5,749 nt of DNA from an uncultured Bacteroidota bacterium. GTDB lineage: Bacteria; Bacteroidota; Bacteroidia; B-17B0; Aurantibacillaceae. The stretch covers positions 1 to 5,749 of the forward strand of contig CAIXZI010000189.1 of assembly GCA_903923915.1 (NCBI GenBank). The letters are read 5' to 3'. Within the stretch, counting starts at the first letter, position 1, and every line of letters begins with the position of its first letter. Positions 1 to 5,749 of the stretch are shown here, in pieces. The notes below the pieces were generated by a model that ran no database searches, had not been told where the DNA came from, and worked only from the letters and a program-made list of their open reading frames with translations. Made by a program: the position numbers and the translations under genes.

Positions 1-600
1 GACATTATTTTAAAAGAAACCTTCTTAAGAAGAACAGCCTATGCCAATGCCATCATAAAAACAGGCGAATCTTTTTATGACGATTCGGACATGCAATCTG
101 ATTATTACCTGGTTATTGTGTATGATAAAAAAACAAATACGCCACTACTTTCTGCCCGCTATTATTTTGATAAGGAGGTAATAGCAAATTATTTACAAGG
201 AGATGAAAATCAGGAACCAAACGAGTATAACAATGAGGTTTGCCAAACCCTATCTACTTATAAAGAAGGCGAACTTTTTTTAGCTGACAGGTTGTCGGGC
301 AATACAGCTAACCCAATATATAAGCTGCATAGAAATTATATCTTTTTGGTATTTTATTTGGCAGTGCTTAAGCACAATAACCATCGTAGTTTTATTATAA
401 TGGCACGAAAAGAAAAACACGAAAGGCTTTTAACCAAATACCTACGCTTGGGCTTACACGTAGTTGGCTCAACTAAACTTAGAGGAAAAGAACATTGGAT
501 AGTATTGGGCGATATACGTAAAATTTACACACAGCAAAAATTAGCAACGCTGGCTAATATTATTATGATATTAAAAGTAACTTTTAATAAACGCAAGTAA
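1..600 (+). CDS. Probable GNAT-fold acyltransferase (autoinducer synthase / N-acyl amino acid synthase-like), 5' end missing
   Basis: The reading frame is open from base 1 to the TAA at 598-600, giving 199 residues. The first in-frame ATG (base 91) is not a convincing start: the 30 residues before it read as normal protein, with a basic 'FLRRTAYANAI' helix and then an acidic 'FYDDSD' stretch. The true start is therefore probably upstream of the window. Seen, in window residue numbers: a strand 'YYLVIVYD' (35-42) followed by 'PLLSARYYFD' (48-57), a segment 'ELFLADRLSGN' (91-101), a hydrophobic helix (112-124), a strand 'SFIIMARKEKHERLL' (130-144) and 'YLRLGLHVVGSTKLRGKEHW' (147-166). This order resembles the GNAT fold of acyl-homoserine-lactone synthases and FeeM-like N-acyl amino acid synthases: 'D..g..vgt.Rl', then a 'RLsv'-like strand, then 'h..lYrrlGF...G'. 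The substrate cannot be read from the sequence. The C-terminus is basic and hydrophobic (181-199), perhaps membrane-associated. The stop lies one base before the UbiA start, so the two genes are probably translationally coupled. The family assignment rests on pattern resemblance only; the coding status is secure. Confidence 0.55.
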   Translation, partial: DIILKETFLRRTAYANAIIKTGESFYDDSDMQSDYYLVIVYDKKTNTPLLSARYYFDKEVIANYLQGDENQEPNEYNNEVCQTLSTYKEGELFLADRLSGNTANPIYKLHRNYIFLVFYLAVLKHNNHRSFIIMARKEKHERLLTKYLRLGLHVVGSTKLRGKEHWIVLGDIRKIYTQQKLATLANIIMILKVTFNKRK

Positions 601-601
601 A

Positions 602-1525
602 ATGAATTTAGAAATTGTAAAGAGCTTCTTTAAATTAATTCGTTGGTTTCATGAGTTGTTAGCTGTATTGCCTTTTGTAGCGCTCTATCTTATCATTGAT
701 TATTATGCCAGAAAGAGTGGCTTGTATTGCGAATTATCAGGTTTTAATTTTGTTCTGCTGTGTATTTGCGTACAGTTATTAATAGCAGCCGGATGTATTC
801 TCAATGATATTATGGATAGGGACATTGATAAAATCAATAAACCAAACACACATATTATTGGCAGAACTATTTCTTTAGCCCAAGCAAAAAAGTTATTTAT
901 CGTGTTTACTATTTTAATTATTATTCTTTCAGCTTACATAAGTTGTTATGTGTTTAAAGAATGGGCTTTTATTTCGACAAGTGTTTATGTGCTTTCTATT
1001 TTATATGATGTATATTTTAAAAAATCGCCATTGATGGGCAATATTTTAATGGCAGGGCTGGCAGCTTTTATTCCCTTAGTGCTATTCTTTTTTGCAAAAG
1101 ATTGCATTGATGTTTTGCATAACGAAAAAATTAATTTGCTCATTTATCTGTATGCTGCATTTCCTTTTTTAATTATCATACCACGAGAGTTAAGTTTGGA
1201 TATTTCAGACATGGAAGGCGATAAAGCCGTTGGTTGCAGAACGCTGCCCATTGTAATAGGCGTTAAAAAAGCCAAGCTCACCGTACTTGCTTTTATCTTA
1301 TTAACTATTGTTTTATCGTTTATATTAATGTATGTGTATAGCTATTTACTATATACTTGTTTATTGGTTGATTTGTTTTTAGTGTACTACTTGTTTCAAT
1401 TAAAAAAATCAGAACAAAGAATAGAATACATTCGTGCCGGAAGATTTTTGTGGTTTACCATGATTATCGGACTTATAGGATTTTCTATATCTTCAGCCTT
1501 TGTTGGTGTTATCAACAACGAGTAA
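602..1525 (+). CDS. UbiA-family membrane prenyltransferase (geranylgeranylglycerol-phosphate geranylgeranyltransferase-like)
   Basis: This is a complete 307-residue integral membrane enzyme. The family transfers a polyprenyl group from a diphosphate donor to an aromatic or glycerol-phosphate acceptor. Seen: the first Mg-diphosphate motif N68-D69-x-x-D72-x-x-x-D76, followed by 'KINKPNTHIIGRTIS' (77-91). The second motif D200-x-x-D203-x-x-x-D207 lies within 'PRELSLDISDMEGDKAVGCR' (194-213), followed by 'TLPIVIG'. About nine hydrophobic segments are visible, near 18-34, 50-68, 98-116, 122-138, 148-165, 178-195, 227-248, 250-266 and 283-303, as expected for UbiA. The N-terminal 'KLIRW' and the 'NKP...IIG' variant (instead of the 'NRP.RP' of UbiA/MenA) match Bacteroidota proteins usually annotated as geranylgeranylglycerol-phosphate geranylgeranyltransferase; that name is rarely tested in bacteria. 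The start is fixed, because an in-frame TAA lies at 578-580 with no start codon between it and 602. No Shine-Dalgarno is visible. Only one base separates it from the upstream acyltransferase gene. The acceptor and the product are not determinable from the sequence. Confidence 0.9.
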   Translation: MNLEIVKSFFKLIRWFHELLAVLPFVALYLIIDYYARKSGLYCELSGFNFVLLCICVQLLIAAGCILNDIMDRDIDKINKPNTHIIGRTISLAQAKKLFIVFTILIIILSAYISCYVFKEWAFISTSVYVLSILYDVYFKKSPLMGNILMAGLAAFIPLVLFFFAKDCIDVLHNEKINLLIYLYAAFPFLIIIPRELSLDISDMEGDKAVGCRTLPIVIGVKKAKLTVLAFILLTIVLSFILMYVYSYLLYTCLLVDLFLVYYLFQLKKSEQRIEYIRAGRFLWFTMIIGLIGFSISSAFVGVINNE

Positions 1526-1531
1526 GCTCGT
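1518..1531. terminator. Small hairpin at the convergent gene junction, possible weak bidirectional terminator
   Basis: ACGAG (1518-1522), loop TAAG, CTCGT (1527-1531) form a perfect 5-bp stem that includes part of the UbiA stop codon. It sits in the 29-base gap between two converging genes, where a terminator would be expected. However, no U-tract follows it on the plus strand. On the minus strand the T-rich stretch comes before the stem rather than after it. The hairpin alone is therefore weak evidence for a terminator. Confidence 0.25.
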
Positions 1532-1554
1532 AACAACGATAAAATAAAAGAAAC

Positions 1555-3843
1555 CTACTTAGAATTCTCAATCTTAATTTCTACACGGCGATTTTTCTGC
1601 ATGCCGTCTAAATCGGGTTTACCGTTAGGTAATTTGTTTTCTGCCACCGGCTGACTTGAACCATAACCTTTAGCAACTAACTGCCGAGCAGATATACCTT
1701 TTTTAGTTAAGTAAGTTACTACTGCCTTAGCACGATCTAACGAAAGTTTTTTATTGGTAGCATCATTACCTGCGTTATCTGTATGGCCAGATACTTCTAT
1801 AATTAAATCAGGACTGCTTTTTAAAAGTTTGTAAACAGTTTCCATCTCTAACATAGATTGCTTTCGTAGCGTAGCTTTATTCTTATCAAAAAAGATATTG
1901 TTAAGCACCATTTTAACGCCTTTTTGAATATGCTCAAGCTTAATGTTCTTCATTATCTCTACGTGTTGGGCCTCTGCCTTTTTAGGAATATCTACGTTTT
2001 GAGATTGAAATAAATAACCCGGTGCTTCAAAGCTGATGTTGTAGTTTCTACCACGATCAAGTACCAAATAATAAAAACCTACATCGCTACTGGTGGTGTA
2101 TGTTTTTAAAAGTTCGCCGGTGTTGTTGTCTTTCACAATAATTTGCACATCAACAATAGATTCCATGTCTTCGTTGGTAATTAAGCCACCCATAGATATA
2201 GAAGTGCTGGCTTTACTTTCCATATTCATAAACTCAAACTCAACTTCTTTTTCTACTACGCGGTAAGCCGAACCAGATACTACGTCAACCGTTTGCGAAG
2301 CAGGCTGAAACCCTAAAGCTTCGTATTTTATAATAAACTTTTTACCTAACGGACCCGGGTTTAATATAGCCAAGTATTTTCCTGTAAGAGCGTTTGGTTT
2401 GCAGCGGGCCACTAACTCATTCGTTTCAGCATCATAAATGTTTATATCAACTTTTTCCGGGCGGTCATGCACACCATCAAACGTTACATAACCTTTTAAT
2501 AATACCAATGGATCAACCTGAATATCTTTAGGCAAATCGGCAATGTATAAATCTTGGTCGCCATAACCACCTTCGCGTGCCGAAGAAAAATAGGCGTGAA
2601 TACCGTTAGCAGTAGGCACATAAAACTCATCATCATCTGGCGTGTTAATTGGTGCTCTTAAATTTATTGGTGCCGAGTAGGAAATGTTTCCGTCCTGATC
2701 GGTAGAAATAAGGCAATAAAAAATATCCAGTCCGCCCATACTGTTATGCCCTTCAGATGAAAAGAAAAGTTTTTTTCCATCAGGGTGTAAGTAAGGAGAA
2801 TCTTCATTATATCTAGAATTGATGGTAGAATCTAATAAATATGCTTTACTCCATTTGCCGTTAGGAAGACGGGTACAACGGTAAATATCAACGCCACCAA
2901 GTCCGCCAGGGCGTTCGCCGGTAAAATACATTACGCTGCTATCAGAAGAAATGGTTAAGTGAGTTTCAAAATGCTGCGAGTTTAGCTCTTCGCCAAAAGG
3001 AACCGGGTTTGACCAAGCCTCTCCTGTAAGATTGCTATAAAAAATATCTCCACCATTAAGATCTTTATATAAGTATAACTTTTGCCCATCTGCCGATAAA
3101 CCAATAGTTGCTTCGTTAGAACTTGTATTAAGTCCAATAAGTAAATTGGTAGGAAACGCCCAATTACCATCCGATTTTCTTTTACTCATATAAATATCAT
3201 CGTAAAAACTATTATCAGGACCGCGTTCTCCACCTGTACTTCCAGGGCGACGAGAGGTGTACATTAGCACACTTTCATCAGCATTTACAACCGGGCCATA
3301 ATCAGAAAACTCGGTATTAATAGAATCACCTAGGTTTTTGATGGTGATTTTCTCAGGGTCTTTACTCAATAAAATAGCATTATTACAGGTTTCAATTTGT
3401 CGTTGTACTTCGTTATACCGTTCTTTATCGTGCGAGCCTACAATGTTTTTGTATTTTTCAAACTGGGCAATGGCATCTGTATATCTACCCGACAGATGGA
3501 GTGCTTTAGCGCAATAGTAAAAAGCATCTTTGGGTGCCGGTTTTTCATTAGGCTCATCTTCGTGGTAATTTTTGCTAATGTTGGTAATAGCCTTTTCCAT
3601 ATAAGGCAATGCTTTTTTCTTTTTAGAAGGCATACTCATATAACACAAGCCCACTTTGTAGTTTATATTAGCGTTGGTAGAATCTATGGCATAGGCTTGT
3701 TTAAAGCTTTGCAGAGCCATATCGTAGTTTTTTTCAAGCAATAAAAAATTTCCTTCGGTAAAGGCTTTTAAATACGCTGCCTTTTGGGGCAAGGCCTTAT
3801 TGGAGATAATCAATAAAAATATCAGACAAATACACTTTTTCAT
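1555..3843 (-). CDS. PorE-like multidomain OmpA-family envelope protein (TPR, PD40 propeller, two regulatory-type beta domains, OmpA C-terminal)
   Basis: This is a complete 762-residue protein. The start is fixed because the codons before the ATG read TAG-CTA. Domains seen: a signal peptide, about 1-20 (basic MKK, hydrophobic core 'LIFLLII', 'NKALPQ'), with no lipobox cysteine; TPR-like helices, about 23-160 ('NYDMALQSFKQAYAIDSTNA', 'GRYTDAIAQFEKY'); five PD40/WD40-like blades near 187-220, 250-270, 300-323, 353-377 and 411-435, with repeated 'DG.KL.F.S......GG.DIY' patterns; and two beta-sandwich domains of the carboxypeptidase-regulatory/CnaB type, about 447-535 ('LLKGYVTFDG') and 549-636 ('SMGGLITNEDM'). 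The C-terminal OmpA domain, about 646-759, has 'GHTDNAG' (D689) and 'LSLDRA' (R704), the positions that bind diaminopimelate in characterised OmpA domains, plus 'KGYG' and 'NRRVEI'. Inferred role: a periplasmic scaffold tethered to peptidoglycan. The domain order matches PorE (PG1058) of the type IX secretion system, but Bacteroidota have many paralogues, so orthology is unproven. No other T9SS gene is in the window. It is transcribed divergently from recQ. Confidence 0.9.
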   Translation of the reverse strand: MKKCICLIFLLIISNKALPQKAAYLKAFTEGNFLLLEKNYDMALQSFKQAYAIDSTNANINYKVGLCYMSMPSKKKKALPYMEKAITNISKNYHEDEPNEKPAPKDAFYYCAKALHLSGRYTDAIAQFEKYKNIVGSHDKERYNEVQRQIETCNNAILLSKDPEKITIKNLGDSINTEFSDYGPVVNADESVLMYTSRRPGSTGGERGPDNSFYDDIYMSKRKSDGNWAFPTNLLIGLNTSSNEATIGLSADGQKLYLYKDLNGGDIFYSNLTGEAWSNPVPFGEELNSQHFETHLTISSDSSVMYFTGERPGGLGGVDIYRCTRLPNGKWSKAYLLDSTINSRYNEDSPYLHPDGKKLFFSSEGHNSMGGLDIFYCLISTDQDGNISYSAPINLRAPINTPDDDEFYVPTANGIHAYFSSAREGGYGDQDLYIADLPKDIQVDPLVLLKGYVTFDGVHDRPEKVDINIYDAETNELVARCKPNALTGKYLAILNPGPLGKKFIIKYEALGFQPASQTVDVVSGSAYRVVEKEVEFEFMNMESKASTSISMGGLITNEDMESIVDVQIIVKDNNTGELLKTYTTSSDVGFYYLVLDRGRNYNISFEAPGYLFQSQNVDIPKKAEAQHVEIMKNIKLEHIQKGVKMVLNNIFFDKNKATLRKQSMLEMETVYKLLKSSPDLIIEVSGHTDNAGNDATNKKLSLDRAKAVVTYLTKKGISARQLVAKGYGSSQPVAENKLPNGKPDLDGMQKNRRVEIKIENSK

Positions 3844-3865
3844 AGCTACTAATAAAGTAAAGAAA

Positions 3866-3873
3866 CAAATATA
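3866..3873 (-). promoter_or_regulatory. Candidate Bacteroidota -7 promoter box for the OmpA-family gene
   Basis: Read on the minus strand this is TATATTTG, a full match to the Bacteroidota -7 consensus TAnnTTTG. It ends 22 bases before the ATG, implying a 5' leader of roughly 15 bases. The expected -33 TTTG is not at the usual spacing: the nearest TTG is 26 bases upstream and the nearest TTTG is 32. The call therefore rests on the -7 box alone, in an AT-rich region where chance matches occur. Confidence 0.4.
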
Positions 3874-4023
3874 ATGGTTTTATTATAAATACGAGTTTTC
3901 AATAGCAAATTTATTGTGTATTAATGCGTTAGCAGTTAAAATAATCATCAAAATCATCGCAATAATTCATTCATCGCTTAAAAACCCAAATTGGTATAAT
4001 TTTTACTTTTTTAAGTCTATTTC

Positions 4024-4056
4024 TTTCATACTAACAAAATTTTTAGTATATCTTTA
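4024..4056 (+). promoter_or_regulatory. Candidate recQ promoter (Bacteroidota-type -33/-7)
   Basis: TTTC at 4024-4027 (one mismatch from TTTG) is followed after 21 bases by TATCTTTA at 4049-4056 (one mismatch from TAnnTTTG). Spacing of about 19-23 bases is usual for Bacteroidota. Transcription would begin near 4062, leaving a leader of about 45-50 bases before the recQ ATG. Both boxes are imperfect, so this is tentative. The near-palindrome at 4028-4049 fills the spacer between the boxes. Confidence 0.35.
4028..4049. repeat. 22-bp near-perfect palindrome in the recQ upstream region, possible operator
   Basis: The left arm ATACTAA (4028-4034) and right arm TTAGTAT (4043-4049) are exact reverse complements. 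The eight-base centre is AT-rich and partly self-complementary. It lies within the putative promoter spacer and overlaps the first base of the -7-like box, a position where a dimeric regulator could block transcription. No regulator gene lies nearby, and the AT-rich context makes chance possible. Confidence 0.3.
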
Positions 4057-4109
4057 CGTTAGAGTAACATTTAGAACAGTACAAAACCACATTTCAAAAT
4101 ATATAAAAC

Positions 4110-5749
4110 ATGAGTGCAACACTTGAGTTATCACTACAAGGAACCCTTAAAAAGTTTTTCGGCTTCGGAAAATTTAAAGGCAATCAAGAAAAAATTATTA
4201 ATAGCATTTTAGGCGGTAAAGACACCTTTGTTATTATGCCCACGGGCGGAGGCAAATCTCTTTGCTATCAATTACCTGCTATTGTAAGCGAGGGTACCGC
4301 TATTATCGTTTCTCCGCTTATTGCATTGATGAAGAACCAGGTAGATGCCATTAGAGGTTTTAGCAACGAAGATGGTATTGCGCATTTTTTAAACTCATCG
4401 TTAAACAAGGCAGATATTACTCAGGTTAAAAAAGATGTACTTGCCGGAAAAACCAAATTATTATACGTAGCGCCCGAAACCCTTACTAAAGAAGACAACA
4501 TAAAATTCTTTACCGAGTTTGATGTATCTTTCTTTGCTATTGATGAAGCGCATTGTATTTCTGAGTGGGGGCATGATTTCCGACCTGAATACCGCCGCCT
4601 TCGTCCAATTATAGACAAAGTTAGCGAGCGTATGAAGCGCAACGTGCCTGTTATTGCCCTTACTGCAACAGCTACGCCAAAAGTTCAGTTAGATATTCAA
4701 AAAAACTTGGGTATGTTGGATGCCGATTTATATAAATCATCCTTTAACCGTGGTAATTTGTATTATGATATTCGTCCTAAAACCAACGTAAATAAAGAAA
4801 TTATTAAATATGTAAAACAAAATGCCGGCAAATCGGGTATTATTTACTGTTTAAGCCGTAAAAAGGTTGAAGAAATTGCCGAAGCTCTTAAAGTTAACGG
4901 TATTAAAGCCGAGCCGTATCACGCAGGTATGGATGCCAAAGAGCGCGCCAAAGTGCAGGATGGCTTTTTAATGGAAGATTTAAACGTAATTGTGGCTACC
5001 ATTGCCTTTGGTATGGGTATCGATAAGCCGGATGTTCGTTTTGTAATACACCATGATATTCCAAAATCGTTAGAAAGTTATTATCAAGAAACCGGTCGCG
5101 CCGGGCGTGATGGTGGCGAAGGTAATTGCGTTACTTTTTACAGCTACGATGATATTGTTAAGTTAGAGAAATTCTTAAAAGGTCAACCGGTTGCCGAAAT
5201 GGAAATTGGAAAAAGCCTTTTAAACGAAACAGTTTCTTTTGCAGAAACTTCTTCTTGTAGACGTAAAGTTTTACTACACTATTTTGGAGAAGAATTTGCC
5301 GAAAAAGATTGTAACGCCCTTTGCGATAATTGCCGCCATCCTAAACAAAAAGCAGAAGGTAAAGAAGATGTAGCATTGGCGCTTGAAGCCGTACTTGCGG
5401 TTAAAGAAAAACACAAAACAAAAGACGTTATTAACGTGTTGATGGGTTCATTAACCTCAACCGGCAAAACATATAAACACAACGATTTAGATGTATTTGG
5501 AGATGGCGTTCAGGATGATAAAGATGATCGTTACTGGAGTGCTGTGTTCCGCCAGGCATTGGTAAACGGCTTGCTATCTAAAGATATTGAAAACTACGGT
5601 TTACTAAAAGTAAGCGATAAAGGAAAAGCGTTCATGAAAAAACCATACTCTATTATGGTGGCTCGTGATCATGATTACAGCGGCGCAGAAGGAAGTGATG
5701 ATGATGATATTGTAACACCAACCGGCAAAGGATCTTGCGCTACAGATGA
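4110..5749 (+). CDS. recQ: ATP-dependent DNA helicase RecQ, 3' end missing
   Basis: A 3'-5' superfamily 2 DNA helicase of recombinational repair and replication-fork processing, acting in the cytoplasm. The start is fixed: the upstream codons are TAA-AAC-ATG. The frame stays open to the end of the window (546 complete codons plus two bases). Motifs seen: motif 0 'FGFGKFKGNQEKII' with Q26; Walker A 'MPTGGGKSLCYQLP' (K49); motif Ia 'VSPLIALMKNQV' (67-78); motif II DEAH 145-148 running into the RecQ aromatic-rich loop 'CISEWGHDFRPEY'; motif III 'ALTATATP' (183-190); motif IV 'IIYCLSR' (244-250); motif V 'FGMGIDKPDVR' (300-310); and motif VI 'QETGRAGRDG' (326-335). The RecQ zinc-binding cysteines are C383, C401, C405 and C408. 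A winged-helix (RQC) region follows, about 420-515, then an acidic stretch 'GSDDDDI' (528-534) that looks like a linker. Bacteroidota RecQ proteins are usually a little over 700 residues, so a terminal HRDC domain probably lies beyond the window. All catalytic residues are intact. Confidence 0.97.
   Translation, partial: MSATLELSLQGTLKKFFGFGKFKGNQEKIINSILGGKDTFVIMPTGGGKSLCYQLPAIVSEGTAIIVSPLIALMKNQVDAIRGFSNEDGIAHFLNSSLNKADITQVKKDVLAGKTKLLYVAPETLTKEDNIKFFTEFDVSFFAIDEAHCISEWGHDFRPEYRRLRPIIDKVSERMKRNVPVIALTATATPKVQLDIQKNLGMLDADLYKSSFNRGNLYYDIRPKTNVNKEIIKYVKQNAGKSGIIYCLSRKKVEEIAEALKVNGIKAEPYHAGMDAKERAKVQDGFLMEDLNVIVATIAFGMGIDKPDVRFVIHHDIPKSLESYYQETGRAGRDGGEGNCVTFYSYDDIVKLEKFLKGQPVAEMEIGKSLLNETVSFAETSSCRRKVLLHYFGEEFAEKDCNALCDNCRHPKQKAEGKEDVALALEAVLAVKEKHKTKDVINVLMGSLTSTGKTYKHNDLDVFGDGVQDDKDDRYWSAVFRQALVNGLLSKDIENYGLLKVSDKGKAFMKKPYSIMVARDHDYSGAEGSDDDDIVTPTGKGSCATD

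Larger units (their letters stand above)
3844..4109. other. Divergent intergenic region between the OmpA-family gene and recQ
   Basis: This 266-base AT-rich stretch separates two genes that point away from each other, so it should hold both promoters. I see a -7-like box for each direction and two short inverted repeats: TATAAT/ATTATA at 3870-3875 and 3882-3887, and the larger near-palindrome at 4028-4049. No tRNA, conserved riboswitch or convincing small gene is visible. A 70-codon open frame over 3914-4126 begins with TTG, has low-complexity Ile/Lys/Phe-rich content and runs into recQ. I treat it as chance. Confidence 0.6.

Noticed and set aside
91..600. Treating the first gene as a complete 169-residue protein starting at the ATG at 91
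   Set aside because: The same frame is open back to base 1, and the upstream residues read as genuine protein in keeping with the fold. A truncated gene is more likely.
2982..3170. Minus-strand 62-codon open frame inside the OmpA-family gene
   Set aside because: It is an out-of-frame shadow within the PD40 propeller coding region, with no recognisable domain.
3397..3744. Plus-strand 115-codon open frame inside the OmpA-family gene
   Set aside because: It is antisense to the TPR region of a well-supported gene. Its Phe/Val-rich content is typical of the complement of Lys/Glu/Asn codons.
3991..4005. TATAAT-like sequence as a sigma70-type -10 box for recQ
   Set aside because: Bacteroidota primary sigma factors use TAnnTTTG rather than TATAAT, and such a match is expected by chance in DNA this AT-rich.
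3914..4126. Plus-strand 70-codon open frame upstream of recQ
   Set aside because: It starts with TTG, has low-complexity Ile/Lys/Phe-rich content and overlaps the recQ start. It resembles AT-rich intergenic noise.
4421..5482. Two minus-strand open frames (4421-4642 and 5279-5482) within recQ
   Set aside because: Both are antisense to intact RecQ helicase and zinc-binding regions and have no domain signature.
5747..5749. Final TGA as the recQ stop codon
   Set aside because: In the recQ frame the last codons read ACA-GAT followed by two leftover bases, so this TGA is out of frame and recQ continues beyond the window.

Overview
The window looks like a chromosomal segment from a member of the phylum Bacteroidota. 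It is AT-rich and lacks clear Shine-Dalgarno sequences. It carries a TPR / PD40-propeller / regulatory-domain / OmpA envelope protein typical of that phylum, a UbiA enzyme with the 'NKP...IIG' variant common there, and a possible Bacteroidota-type -7 promoter box. I cannot assign a genus.

Layout. (1) Bases 1-1525, plus strand: the 3' part of a gene for a probable GNAT-fold acyltransferase, whose start lies before base 1. It is followed after one base by a complete UbiA-family membrane prenyltransferase gene. The two are almost certainly co-transcribed. (2) Bases 1526-1554: a 29-base convergent junction with a small hairpin. (3) Bases 1555-3843, minus strand: a complete 762-residue periplasmic/outer-membrane-associated protein with a signal peptide, TPR-like helices, five PD40 propeller blades, two tandem beta-sandwich regulatory-type domains and a C-terminal OmpA peptidoglycan-binding domain. 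Its domain order resembles PorE of the type IX secretion system. (4) Bases 3844-4109: a 266-base divergent intergenic region with candidate promoter elements for both flanking genes and two short AT-rich inverted repeats. (5) Bases 4110-5749, plus strand: a RecQ-family DNA helicase gene that is open to the last base. It encodes 546 residues here, and the C-terminal HRDC region lies outside the window. The final TGA at 5747-5749 is not in the recQ frame.

These look like three independent functional units: lipid or isoprenoid modification, envelope or secretion, and DNA repair. I see no mobile element, tRNA, rRNA, CRISPR array or defence island. I found no convincing undescribed system. The items most worth a second look are the acyltransferase-prenyltransferase pair and the PorE-like protein, which has an extra beta-sandwich domain and lacks a lipobox.
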